64,000 nt of DNA from CAVPJC01 sp963705155 (lineage in GTDB: Bacteria; Chloroflexota; Anaerolineae; Anaerolineales; UBA4823): the NCBI GenBank assembly GCA_963705155.1, contig CAVPJC010000004.1, forward strand, positions 1-64,000, in the 5' to 3' direction. The notes beneath the pieces were generated by a model that did not search any database, was not told where the DNA came from, and saw nothing but the letters and a program-made list of their open reading frames with translations. Positions 43,047-52,446 of this stretch are shown here, one piece after another; position 1 is the first letter of the stretch, and each line of letters begins with the position of its first letter. A program made the translations under genes and the position numbers.

Positions 43047-43658
43047 TCAGGATTGATGCTGGTTGGTCGATTCGACGGTCAGGGTTAACCCTTCACGTCC
43101 GATTACACGGATATTGCTTCCAGCAGGGATCAGCGTCTGGCTTTGGGCTGACCACAATTCTCCAGAAACCTGCACAGAGCCTTCTGCGAAGATATCGGTC
43201 TTGGCCTCTCCAAGCATGCCCATGAGGGACTCAAGGTTGTGAGCAGGCTGCAGGAGGCGGGCTTGCATCACTTTATTGCTTGCAAGCCAGATAAATCCCA
43301 CCATCAGTAGGGAAACAAGCAAAGCCAGGAACGGATGGACGGCCGGCTGCCACCAGGTATCCCCGCGGAACAGGAAAGCGGAGCCGATCACCATCATGAC
43401 GATCGACAGAGCAAGGAAAAGGAAGCGGCCCTTTCTCTGCATTGCCAGGATGAATGGAGCCAGGCTGGCTGCCAGAACAATCAGCGCCCACAGATTTAAG
43501 GGAAGATTGTACATGGCCCAACCGGCCAGGAGCAGGGCGAACAGGGCGCTAATTTCATAGACGCCAGTTCCCGGTGTGAGAATGGCAAGGATTGCCAGCA
43601 GAAAACCTGCGACCAATGCCAGATAGGCGATGTTTGGGTTGAGCAAAATGGTTTCCAC
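43047..43658 (-). CDS. NfeD-like membrane protein
   Basis: 203 residues from GTG 43658, chosen because GAGAGG lies 8 nt before it and the upstream frame runs into the -10 box. Four or more membrane helices (YLALVAGFLLAILAILTPGT, LWALIVLAASLAPFILAM, FLFLALSIVMMVIGSAFLF, FLALLVSLLMVGFIWLA), then a C-terminal OB-fold (GMLGEAKTDIFAEGSVQVSG, SNIRVIGREGLTLTV). It lacks the N-terminal ClpP-class serine protease of long NfeD proteins, so it is a short form with a membrane part. It probably interacts with the slipin encoded downstream. Confidence 0.87.
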   Translation of the reverse strand: METILLNPNIAYLALVAGFLLAILAILTPGTGVYEISALFALLLAGWAMYNLPLNLWALIVLAASLAPFILAMQRKGRFLFLALSIVMMVIGSAFLFRGDTWWQPAVHPFLALLVSLLMVGFIWLASNKVMQARLLQPAHNLESLMGMLGEAKTDIFAEGSVQVSGELWSAQSQTLIPAGSNIRVIGREGLTLTVESTNQHQS

Positions 43659-43683
43659 AGCTGCACCTCTCGTTCTGTAACTC

Positions 43684-43712
43684 ATTATACATCCACATCC
43701 AGGGGTAGGCAA
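43684..43712 (-). promoter_or_regulatory. promoter of the nfeD-slipin-rimI unit
   Basis: Minus strand TTGCCT (43712-43707), 17-nt spacer, perfect TATAAT (43689-43684), about 25 nt before the GTG start. It is divergent from the Lgt-like gene, whose -10 lies at 43739-43744. Confidence 0.65.
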
Positions 43713-43738
43713 TTACACAATGCCCGCCCCGGGCGTGG

Positions 43739-43744
43739 TATGAT
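43739..43744 (+). promoter_or_regulatory. -10 box of the Lgt-like gene (leaderless)
   Basis: TATGAT with 6 nt to the GTG start at 43751; transcription should begin at the start codon. No RBS is present, which agrees with leaderless expression. Confidence 0.55.
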
Positions 43745-43750
43745 TAAAAT

Positions 43751-44512
43751 GTGATTGCGTTCTACCTGCCCGGTGGTATGCCTGTACCTGCGTTTGCCAT
43801 TCTGCTCGGGTGTGGCGCTGCCCTCGGGCTGGTGTGGGTGGTGCGGCTAAGCACGCCAAAGCAGTCAACGGCGAGTTTGGACGGTGGCTTATGGGTACTT
43901 TTCGGCTGCCTGGTGGGGGCGCGAACCGGTTATGTGGCAGTGAACTGGGCCTATTTTCGGAGCCAGCCTCAGGAAATTTATCAGGTGCAGCTTGGAGGTC
44001 TTTCATGGGCTGGAGCAGTTTTGGGCGGGCTGATCGCACTCTTTGCCGTTGCTGGCGCCCGAAAAACCTTGCCCGGGGAGCTGGCTGATGCTTTATTGCC
44101 GCTGGGTACGGCGCTGGCCGTGAGCGCCTGGCTGGGGTGCTGGCTGGATGGCTGCGCATACGGCGCACAGAACAATGCCTGGTGGGCATTACCGGCCCTG
44201 GATGAGTGGGGAATGTTTGCACAGCGCTTGCCGCTTCAACTTCTGGGGGTGGGTTCCATGCTTGGCTTGCAAGCGGCGATTGATTGGATCAGGCCTCGTC
44301 TGAAGGCCAATGGCGCCGCCGCCGCAGTGTGGTTTGTCGTGTTTTCCTTCTACATGCTCATTTTTTCGTTCTTGCGTGCCGATCCTGCTCCATCCTGGCA
44401 GGAAATACGGCTGGATACCTGGGCGGCGGGTTTCTACCTTGTGATTGCATCGTTTTTCATCGGGATGTATTCGCTGCGACCCATCTATGTAAAAAACCAG
44501 AATCCATTATGA
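43751..44512 (+). CDS. Lgt-like prolipoprotein diacylglyceryl transferase homologue
   Basis: 253 residues from GTG 43751. About seven membrane helices; the family blocks LVGARTGYVAVNWAYF (with the conserved Arg) and GGLSWAGAVLGGLIALFAVA (HGG-like loop, here without the His) are visible, and GCWLDGCAYG corresponds to the GxxxxGxxxG region. Lgt attaches diacylglycerol to lipoprotein Cys. The lack of the usual His in this loop makes enzymatic function uncertain; it may be a divergent relative. The stop overlaps the next start by ATGA, so it is co-translated with the NAD+ synthase genes. Confidence 0.7.
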   Translation: MIAFYLPGGMPVPAFAILLGCGAALGLVWVVRLSTPKQSTASLDGGLWVLFGCLVGARTGYVAVNWAYFRSQPQEIYQVQLGGLSWAGAVLGGLIALFAVAGARKTLPGELADALLPLGTALAVSAWLGCWLDGCAYGAQNNAWWALPALDEWGMFAQRLPLQLLGVGSMLGLQAAIDWIRPRLKANGAAAAVWFVVFSFYMLIFSFLRADPAPSWQEIRLDTWAAGFYLVIASFFIGMYSLRPIYVKNQNPL

Positions 44513-45363
44513 AACTTAATCTAGCCCTTGCTCAGTTGAACACCCGCCTGGGAGATGTGCAGGCCAACCTCGAAAAACATCTCGCTCTGGCAGAACAAGC
44601 GCACGCTTCGGGCGCAGACCTGCTGGTATTCCCGGAGCTTTCGCTCACCGGGTACGTGCTGCAAGACCTGACCCCCACGGTCGCCTGCCGTGCGCATCCT
44701 GATGACCCGGTTTTTAAACCCCTTCTGGAGGCAAGCCACAAGTTGGATATGGTGGTGGGTTTCGTGGATGAGGACCGCCGCCACCGCTTTTTTATTTCGG
44801 CAGCTTACCTTTCGAACGGTGAAGTGGTGCATGTGCACCACAAAGTGTACCTGCCGACCTACGGCTTGTTCGATGAAGGCCGGTTTTTTGCCTGGGGGGA
44901 TGCTGTGCGCGCTTTCGATACCCGTTTTGGGCGGATGGGGATATTAATTTGTGAAGATTTCTGGCATGCCTCGCCGCCGTATTTGCTGTGGCTGGACGGC
45001 GCAGATTTAATGCTGTTCACTTCGGCTTCTCCCGGAAGGGGATTGCGTGACGAGCCGCAGCTTGAGTTGGCGCGCTGGGTGGAGCATATCAACCGGGCGT
45101 ATGCCAGCCTATTCACCACGTTCGTGGCGCACGCCAACCGGGTTGGCTATGAAGACGGCCTGAATTTCTGGGGTGGATCGACCGTTTTTGACCCGGATGG
45201 GGAGCTGATGGTGAAAGGCCCCTATCACCAGGAAGCCCTGACACAGGTTGAGATCGATCTCAACCAGCTGCACCGTTCCCGGGCGCGCCTGCCGCTGCTG
45301 CGAGATGAGCGTACCGCCCTGGTGCTGCGTGAGATGCAAAGGATGCTGCGTGATGAAGATTGA
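44509..45363 (+). CDS. NAD+ synthase, glutaminase (nitrilase-fold) subunit
   Basis: 284 residues, ATG 44509 overlapping the previous stop. It is a carbon-nitrogen hydrolase with the Glu-Lys-Cys triad: LLVFPELSLTGYVLQDL (Glu), VHHKVYLPTYGLFDEGRFF (Lys) and GILICEDFWHASPPY (Cys). The ICEDFW and GLFDEGRFF patterns match the glutaminase domain of glutamine-dependent NadE. It releases ammonia from glutamine for the synthetase encoded by the next, overlapping gene (11-nt overlap). In many bacteria both are one polypeptide; here they are separate. Confidence 0.88.
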   Translation: MKLNLALAQLNTRLGDVQANLEKHLALAEQAHASGADLLVFPELSLTGYVLQDLTPTVACRAHPDDPVFKPLLEASHKLDMVVGFVDEDRRHRFFISAAYLSNGEVVHVHHKVYLPTYGLFDEGRFFAWGDAVRAFDTRFGRMGILICEDFWHASPPYLLWLDGADLMLFTSASPGRGLRDEPQLELARWVEHINRAYASLFTTFVAHANRVGYEDGLNFWGGSTVFDPDGELMVKGPYHQEALTQVEIDLNQLHRSRARLPLLRDERTALVLREMQRMLRDED

Positions 45364-46177
45364 CCTGACTATCAATACGGATCTTGCCCGCACCATTTTG
45401 ACAGGCTTCATCCAGACCGAGATACAACGGGCTGGTTTTTCGCGGGCGGTCATCGGCCTTTCGGGTGGGATCAATTCGGCGTTATCCTGCTACCTGGCTG
45501 CCGAGGCTCTGGGCGCGCAGAATGTGCTGGCTGTGCGCATGCCATATAAAGCATCTTCCATTGATTCGTTGGAGCACGCCCAGATGGTCATCGATGCGCT
45601 CGGGATACAGTCACTCACCTGCCCGATCACCGGAATGGTTGACCCTTTATTCGAACGATTTCCAGATGCCAGCGCCATGCGTCGTGGGAATGCCATGGCG
45701 CGCGCCCGCATGATCGTGCTGTATGACCAGTCAGAGGCTACGCGCGGATTGGTGGTGGGCACCGGGAATAAGACGGAGATCTTGCTGGGCTATTCAACGT
45801 TGTTCGGCGATTCTGCCTGTGCGCTGAATCCGATTGGCGACCTGTATAAGACCCAGGTGCGCCAGCTCTCCCGCTCCCTGGGAATACCTGAGGTCATTAT
45901 CGAAAAGGCGCCGTCGGCTGATTTGTGGGCCGGTCAAACCGATGAGGGCGAGCTGGGTTTCACTTATGAGGAAGTGGATCGACTGCTTTACCTGCTGGTG
46001 GACCAGCGTTTTACCCCTCAGGATTGTGTCTCCGCCGGTTTTTCTGAGAATTTTGTCAATGCGGTCGTGAACCGGGTGCGCCGTAATCATTTCAAGCGTG
46101 TGCTGCCGCTGATTGCGAAGGTCTCTAATCGAACGATCGGGTACGATTTTCTGTACCTGCGAGACTGGGGCACCTGA
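45353..46177 (+). CDS. nadE: NAD+ synthase, synthetase subunit
   Basis: 274 residues from ATG 45353. The ATP-pyrophosphatase P-loop is IGLSGGINSALSCYLAAEAL; most NadE have SGGIDSA, so an Asn replaces the Asp. NaAD-binding and activation motifs LVVGTGNKTEILLGYSTLFG and PSADLWAGQTDEGELGFTYE are intact. It adenylates nicotinate adenine dinucleotide and amidates it to NAD+. The glutaminase subunit is encoded just upstream with overlapping frames. Complete and in frame. Confidence 0.92.
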   Translation: MKIDLTINTDLARTILTGFIQTEIQRAGFSRAVIGLSGGINSALSCYLAAEALGAQNVLAVRMPYKASSIDSLEHAQMVIDALGIQSLTCPITGMVDPLFERFPDASAMRRGNAMARARMIVLYDQSEATRGLVVGTGNKTEILLGYSTLFGDSACALNPIGDLYKTQVRQLSRSLGIPEVIIEKAPSADLWAGQTDEGELGFTYEEVDRLLYLLVDQRFTPQDCVSAGFSENFVNAVVNRVRRNHFKRVLPLIAKVSNRTIGYDFLYLRDWGT

Positions 46178-46184
46178 AGAATCG

Positions 46185-46850
46185 ATGAAAAAAATCGTGT
46201 GCTCCTGGTGTCAGACGGTCAATCATGCAGACGATGCAGCCTGCGTTGCATGCGGCGCGCCCATCGAAAAACCGGTAAAGACTGAAGAGGTATCCAATCC
46301 TGATGCTGGTCAAGTCCTGCAAACAGCCAGCAAGGGTGTCGTCCCGCAAGATTTGCGACAAGCCGGGGAAACAGCCGATAAGATCTATGCGGGGGCGATG
46401 AACGCTTACGGTCTGGTGTGGCGGACACTGGGAGAGACGGCAGCAATTGCAGTGGCTGCCTTTTTGCTCGGGCTGGCTGGTGGCGCTACGCAGCTTGCCT
46501 GGATGGGAGTGCTGGCAGGGCTGATTGTGGGGTTAGCAGTGGGTCTGTCGCAGAAGAATTTTTGGTTTACGATACTGGGGGCGCCTGCCGGTGTGCTGGT
46601 GGGCGCGGTGGGCGGGATGCTGCCCTGGGCGCTGGGCGCCGGGCCGGCGGGTATGCTGATGACTGCCGCGGTGTTGGGGGTGTTGGGCGCATTGGCCGGC
46701 CGCCGCATGGCCTACTCTACGGGATGGTGGGATAAATTCCGTCCTGTTCTGGGTGGTCTGGGCGGGCTTTTGTTTGGCGGGTTGGGAGCACTGGCAGGGG
46801 CCGGGCTGGCCTGGCTGAGGGATGTAATTGCGAACAGCCTGCGTGTTTAG
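46185..46850 (+). CDS. zinc-ribbon protein with glycine-rich membrane segments
   Basis: 221 residues, ATG 46185, 7 nt after nadE. N-terminal rubredoxin-like zinc ribbon CSWCQTVNHADDAACVACG (two CxxC pairs). Then a linker and four to five small-residue-rich hydrophobic segments (IAVAAFLLGLAGGATQL, MGVLAGLIVGLAVGLS, VLVGAVGGMLPWALGAG, LGGLLFGGLGALAGAGLAWL), probably membrane helices packed through Gly. Function unknown; a metal- or ligand-sensing membrane protein is conceivable. Confidence 0.75.
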   Translation: MKKIVCSWCQTVNHADDAACVACGAPIEKPVKTEEVSNPDAGQVLQTASKGVVPQDLRQAGETADKIYAGAMNAYGLVWRTLGETAAIAVAAFLLGLAGGATQLAWMGVLAGLIVGLAVGLSQKNFWFTILGAPAGVLVGAVGGMLPWALGAGPAGMLMTAAVLGVLGALAGRRMAYSTGWWDKFRPVLGGLGGLLFGGLGALAGAGLAWLRDVIANSLRV

Positions 46851-46868
46851 CATCAAAAGGAGTCACGA

Positions 46869-48254
46869 ATGGAACAGGTTCAGGATGCTTTTTTTCAGGG
46901 TCTGGCAGCAATTTACCCGGGCGACCGGTTTTTAACCCGCCCCGGAGAGCTTGCGCCGTTTGAATCGGATGCCCTGACTTCCTACAGGGTACGACCACGG
47001 GCGGTTGTAATTCCCGAAACGCAGGACGAAGTAATCCAGACTGTGCGCCTGTGTCACAAGCACCTGGTGCCTTTTGTAGCACGGGGCAGCGGTACCAGTT
47101 TGTCGGGCGGCTCACTGCCCGTGGCAGAGGGGATTGTGATTGCCCTGAACCGCATGAACCACATCTTGCGCCTGGATCCTGAGGAGCGGTTGGCGGTGGT
47201 TGAACCGGGGGTGATCAACCTGCACGTCTCCCAGGCGGCGGCTCCCTACGGGCTGTATTATGCCCCAGACCCTTCCAGCCAGCCGGTGTGCACCATCGGC
47301 GGCAACCTGGCGTTCAATGCAGGTGGGGCGCACTGCCTGAAATACGGAATGACCAGCAACCACGTGCTTGGTCTGAAAGCGGTGCTGGCTGACGGCGAGG
47401 TGGTTTCACTCGGCGGTGAAAGCCTGGAATTTACAGGGCCTGACCTGACAGGATTGTTCGTTGGATGCGAAGGGCTGTTTGGTGTAGTACTGGAAGCGAC
47501 GCTGCGCCTGCTCCCGAAACCTGAAACCTACCAGACAATATTGGCAGCGTATCGCTCGCTCAAGGCGGCGGGGGACACCGTGGGGAAAATTGTGGCAGCT
47601 GGCATGCTTCCGGGAGCGATCGAGATCATGGATAACCTGGCCATCCAGGCTGCCGAAGCGGCAGTAAATGCCGGATACCCCCGGGACGCTGAAGGCCTGC
47701 TGATTGTGGAACTGGACGGTGAAACGGCATCTGTTCAGGCGGATTTTCAGCTACTCATGCAGATTATCCAGGATTCCGGGGCCTATGAGGTGCGCATAGC
47801 CCAGGATGAGGCCGAACGCATGCGCATCTGGAAAGGCCGTAAAAGCGCTTTCTCGGCGGTAGGACGATTGAGCTCGGATTACGTGGTTCAAGATGGCGTC
47901 GTCCCACGCGGCCGGGTGGGCGAGGCGCTGGAAGAGATCCAGCGTTTAGGCCAGGTATACGGTCTGCGGGTGGCGAACGTCTTCCACGCCGGCGACGGCA
48001 ACCTGCACCCATTGATCCTCTTCGATGGGCGCAAGCCCGGGGCGTTGGAGCATGCCGAGGCGCTGGCAGGTGAAATTTTGCGGATGTGTGTGCGTTTTGG
48101 AGGCTCGATTACGGGTGAACACGGCATCGGGGTTGAAAAACGCAGTTTTATGCCGGTAATGTTCAGCGAGGCCGATCTGGATGCCATGCATGCCATTCAC
48201 GAGCAAATGGATCCGCACGGGCTTGCCAACCGGGGCAAAATGTTTCCCGGCTAA
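46869..48254 (+). CDS. glcD: glycolate oxidase FAD subunit GlcD
   Basis: 461 residues, ATG 46869 with AAAAGGAG upstream. FAD-binding PCMH domain (PFVARGSGTSLSGGSLPVAE, TIGGNLAFNAGGAHCLKYGM, GLFVGCEGLFGVVLEATLRL) and FAD-oxidase C-terminal domain (VFHAGDGNLHPLILFD, GEHGIGVEKRSFM). It is the catalytic flavoprotein of glycolate/lactate-type dehydrogenases, oxidising 2-hydroxy acids and passing electrons to the Fe-S subunit GlcF. glcE and glcF follow with gaps of 26 and 3 bp. Confidence 0.94.
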   Translation: MEQVQDAFFQGLAAIYPGDRFLTRPGELAPFESDALTSYRVRPRAVVIPETQDEVIQTVRLCHKHLVPFVARGSGTSLSGGSLPVAEGIVIALNRMNHILRLDPEERLAVVEPGVINLHVSQAAAPYGLYYAPDPSSQPVCTIGGNLAFNAGGAHCLKYGMTSNHVLGLKAVLADGEVVSLGGESLEFTGPDLTGLFVGCEGLFGVVLEATLRLLPKPETYQTILAAYRSLKAAGDTVGKIVAAGMLPGAIEIMDNLAIQAAEAAVNAGYPRDAEGLLIVELDGETASVQADFQLLMQIIQDSGAYEVRIAQDEAERMRIWKGRKSAFSAVGRLSSDYVVQDGVVPRGRVGEALEEIQRLGQVYGLRVANVFHAGDGNLHPLILFDGRKPGALEHAEALAGEILRMCVRFGGSITGEHGIGVEKRSFMPVMFSEADLDAMHAIHEQMDPHGLANRGKMFPG

Positions 48255-48280
48255 GACTATATCCAGGCAGAGGTAGGCAC

Positions 48281-49429
<1,149 letters not shown>

Positions 49430-49432
49430 TCC

Positions 49433-50695
49433 ATGCAACATACCATCCCGGTCGAAAAGCTTGGCGCGGCAGGCGCAGCGATGGCTAGCGCAGTGGAGAA
49501 ATGTGTGCACTGTGGTTTTTGCCTGCCAGCATGCCCTACCTACAAGGTGCTGGGCGAGGAAATGGATTCTCCGCGCGGCCGCATCATCCTGATGAAATCA
49601 GTACTGGAAGGCGAGCTGGCATTGGAGGAAGCCCTGCCCTTCGTGGATCGTTGTTTGGGCTGCCTGGGCTGCGTGACGGCTTGTCCATCGGGCGTGCCAT
49701 ATGGCGAATTACTGATGCCATTTCGGATGTATGCGCAGGAACGGCGAGAACGCTCTTTTGTTGATCGTTCAACCCGCCGACTGATATTGGAGACCCTGCC
49801 CAACCCCCGGCGTTTTCGTATGGCTGCCAGCATGGGTAAATTAGCAAAGCCTGTAAAGGGCGCCCTGCCGCAGAAGCTGCGTTCGATGCTGGATTTATTA
49901 CCGGGAACACTGCCTGAAACGCAAAACCTGCCATCGTTATACCCGGCTCGAGGCGCCCGCCGGGCACGCGTAGCCCTGCTGGCGGGGTGTGTGCAGCAGG
50001 TCATGGATCCTGAGATCAACTGGGCCAGCCTGCGCGTCCTGGCCTGCAACGGCATCGAGGTGGTTGTTCCACCCGGACAAGGTTGTTGTGGCAGCCTGGC
50101 CATGCACATTGGTGAAAAACAGCGCGCTCAGGAGCAAGCGCGCTGCAATATGAATGTCTTTCCCCAGGATGTGGATGCGATCCTGACCAATGCAGCCGGG
50201 TGCGGTTCCGGGATGAAGGAATATCCGCTTTTATTTGCCGGCACTCAATGGGAGGCCGAAGCACAAGCGTTCTCCAGGCGTGTTCAGGATGTCAGCGAGT
50301 TTTTGGACGGGCTCGGTCTGGTTGAGCCACCGCCGCTATCTGTTCCTGTGCGGCTGGCTTACCATGACGCCTGTCACCTGGCGCATGCACAGAAGATCAC
50401 TGCCGCACCGCGCCGGCTGCTTTCTCAAGTTGGCAACCTGGCTCTGGTATCTATCCAGGACGTAGATTTATGCTGCGGCTCCGCCGGTGTATATAACATC
50501 GAACAACCGGAAACGGCGCACCTGCTCGGGGAGCGCAAGGTTCGGAGCATCCTGGACAGCGGTGCACAGGCTGTGGCAGCCGGTAATATTGGCTGCCTGG
50601 TACAGATGCGCTCGCACCTGGCTTTGCTCGGGTACGCGCTGCCGGTCTGGCATACCATGCAAGTCCTGGATCAAGCTTATCGTCAGGGAGAATAG
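49433..50695 (+). CDS. glcF: glycolate oxidase iron-sulfur subunit GlcF
   Basis: 420 residues, ATG 49433, 3 bp after glcE. Two 4Fe-4S clusters: CVHCGFCLPACPTYKVLG and CLGCLGCVTACPSGVPYGEL. Two CCG (DUF3400-type) cysteine-rich modules follow: PPGQGCCGSLAMHIGEKQ and VDLCCGSAGVYNIEQ, each with an upstream Cys/His block (LAGCVQQVMDPE, AYHDACHLAHAQ). It transfers electrons from the flavin subunits to the quinone pool at the membrane. The short gene 50699 follows at 3 bp. Confidence 0.94.
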   Translation: MQHTIPVEKLGAAGAAMASAVEKCVHCGFCLPACPTYKVLGEEMDSPRGRIILMKSVLEGELALEEALPFVDRCLGCLGCVTACPSGVPYGELLMPFRMYAQERRERSFVDRSTRRLILETLPNPRRFRMAASMGKLAKPVKGALPQKLRSMLDLLPGTLPETQNLPSLYPARGARRARVALLAGCVQQVMDPEINWASLRVLACNGIEVVVPPGQGCCGSLAMHIGEKQRAQEQARCNMNVFPQDVDAILTNAAGCGSGMKEYPLLFAGTQWEAEAQAFSRRVQDVSEFLDGLGLVEPPPLSVPVRLAYHDACHLAHAQKITAAPRRLLSQVGNLALVSIQDVDLCCGSAGVYNIEQPETAHLLGERKVRSILDSGAQAVAAGNIGCLVQMRSHLALLGYALPVWHTMQVLDQAYRQGE

Positions 50696-50698
50696 AAC

Positions 50699-51073
50699 AT
50701 GCCGCACTTTTTTAGCGTTGAAGAAGCCAATGCAGCACTGGTTGTGATCAAACCACTGGTCAAGGAGCTTTTGGAGATGCGCCAGGAGCTGTTGGCGCGG
50801 CAACCCGAAGTTTGGCCGGTGGTGCAAAAGGCACTGGGTAACGGGGGCAGCCAGGCAGCCAGCCAGGCTGTTTTGGAATTTTCTCGCATCGAGGCCCTGA
50901 TCGAAAAGATCCAGGCTGCCGGTGCGGAATTGAAAGACATCAATACCGGATTGTTGGATTTCCGCGCCTTGAGAGAGGGGCGCGAAGTCTATCTGTGTTG
51001 GCAATACGGCGAGGAGAACGTACAATTCTGGCACGACCTGGACGCAGGGTTTGCCGGCCGCCAGCCGTTGTAG
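50699..51073 (+). CDS. DUF2203 protein
   Basis: 124 residues, ATG 50699 immediately after glcF. Starts MPHFFSVEEANAALVVIKPL, a long helix pair (VKELLEMRQELLARQ, EFSRIEALIEKIQAAGAELK), and ends with the family pattern GLLDFRALREGREVYLCWQY plus WHDLDAGFAGRQPL. These are the DUF2203 hallmarks. Function unknown; the location suggests it is translated with the glc genes. Confidence 0.9.
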   Translation: MPHFFSVEEANAALVVIKPLVKELLEMRQELLARQPEVWPVVQKALGNGGSQAASQAVLEFSRIEALIEKIQAAGAELKDINTGLLDFRALREGREVYLCWQYGEENVQFWHDLDAGFAGRQPL

Positions 51074-51132
51074 CCGGCAGCCCATTCTCAACGTTTGGTG
51101 AGAGTTTATAACTATGGTGGGCGGGGCGGGTT

Positions 51133-51138
51133 TATAAT
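51133..51138 (+). promoter_or_regulatory. -10 box of the MFS gene (leaderless)
   Basis: Perfect TATAAT, 6 nt before ATG 51145, so the transcript should start at the start codon. No RBS and no clear -35. Confidence 0.55.
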
Positions 51139-51144
51139 TTTGCC

Positions 51145-52446
51145 ATGCCGAAAAGCTCATTTGAATCACCAGTGGATGCATCGCAAACAGAAGGCTCAAA
51201 CCTGGTTGGTTCCCGCAAGATCAGCCATGCCAATGGAACATTTGCAGCTTTACAGTACCCCAATTACCGGTTGTGGTTTTTCGGGCAGTTAATTTCACTC
51301 ATGGGCACCTGGATGCAGAGCACCGCCCAGGCGTACCTGGTCTTCGAACTGACCCGCTCACCGGCATATTTGGGCTATGTGGGTTTTGCAGCCGGGGTTC
51401 CATCCTGGATATTTACGCTGTGGGGCGGTTTGATCGCTGACCGCATGTCACGGCGTACCCTGCTGGTGATCACTCAGACCGCCATGATGGTGCTGGCCTT
51501 TGTACTGGCAGCCCTGACCTTTACTGGAGTCATCCAGCCGTGGCATATTGTGTTGATGGCTTTATTGTTAGGGATCGCCAATGCATTTGACGCCCCGGCA
51601 AGGCAGGCCTTCACGCTGGAAATGGTGTCGCGCGAGCACCTGACGAATGCGATTGCGCTGAATGCAACCATGTTCAATTCTGCCACCGCAATCGGCCCGG
51701 CTGTGGCTGGGTTGATTTACGCCGCGGTGGGTCCGGCCTGGTGTTTCACGATCAACGGAATATCCTTCATCGCCGTCATCATTGCGCTATCTTTAATGAA
51801 GCTCTTGCCAGTGCCTGCCAGCAAACGAAGTGGATCAGCATTTCAAGAAATAGCCGCCGGACTGCGCTATGTGGCTAAAGATGTTGTGGTGCGCACCATT
51901 ATGGTGAACCTGATGATGGTCAGCCTGTTCGGCATCAGTTTTGTCACACTTATACCGGCGTGGGCCGTAAAGGTGCTGGGCGGAGACGCCGCCACCAACG
52001 GCTTTTTGCAATCGGCGCGTGGGGTAGGCGCTGTGCTGGGCGCGCTGGGCCTGGCCTCCATGGCGGGTTTTGCGCCGCGGGGTAAATTGGTCACCCGGGG
52101 GACGATAGCGCTTGCACTGCTGCTCCTGGCATTTTCTGCCACGCGCTGGCTGCCCCTATCGCTATTCTGGCTGGTTGGAATTGGCCTGGGATTTCTGGTG
52201 CTGGCCAACTCATCGAACGCGCTGGTGCAGTTGTATGTACCTGATGAGCTGCGCGGCCGGGTGATGAGCATTTTTACGCTTTCGTTTTTCGGGTTCATGC
52301 CGCTCGGATCGCTGTTGGCTGGAGCGATGGCGACGCGGATCGGAGAACCCAACACGGTTGTCGCAGGCGGCCTGATTGTACTGGCGTTTGCGGTGGTCAT
52401 CTGGTTGAAGGTCCCGGAATTGCAGAACGCTTCCGGGAGTGGCTAA
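51145..52446 (+). CDS. MFS transporter, TMS/DHA3-type
   Basis: 433 residues from ATG 51145. Twelve predicted helices; N-terminal block FAALQYPNYRLWFFGQLISL, STAQAYLVFELTRSPAYLGY, loop 2-3 GLIADRMSRRTLLVIT, and DAPARQAFTLEMVSREHLTN, all typical of the MFS_3/TMS effector-export group (enterobactin-exporter-like). The last codons (Gly-Ser-Gly-stop) lie inside the inverted repeat of the IS element at 52435; without the IS the gene would end LQNAS-stop. The insertion therefore changes only the extreme C-terminus, and the protein should work. Confidence 0.88.
   Translation: MPKSSFESPVDASQTEGSNLVGSRKISHANGTFAALQYPNYRLWFFGQLISLMGTWMQSTAQAYLVFELTRSPAYLGYVGFAAGVPSWIFTLWGGLIADRMSRRTLLVITQTAMMVLAFVLAALTFTGVIQPWHIVLMALLLGIANAFDAPARQAFTLEMVSREHLTNAIALNATMFNSATAIGPAVAGLIYAAVGPAWCFTINGISFIAVIIALSLMKLLPVPASKRSGSAFQEIAAGLRYVAKDVVVRTIMVNLMMVSLFGISFVTLIPAWAVKVLGGDAATNGFLQSARGVGAVLGALGLASMAGFAPRGKLVTRGTIALALLLLAFSATRWLPLSLFWLVGIGLGFLVLANSSNALVQLYVPDELRGRVMSIFTLSFFGFMPLGSLLAGAMATRIGEPNTVVAGGLIVLAFAVVIWLKVPELQNASGSG

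Noticed and set aside
41745..43088. 447-codon plus-strand ORF opposite rimI, slipin and nfeD
   Set aside because: It crosses three well-supported minus-strand genes and has no recognisable domain or RBS. It is a shadow caused by GC-rich codon use.
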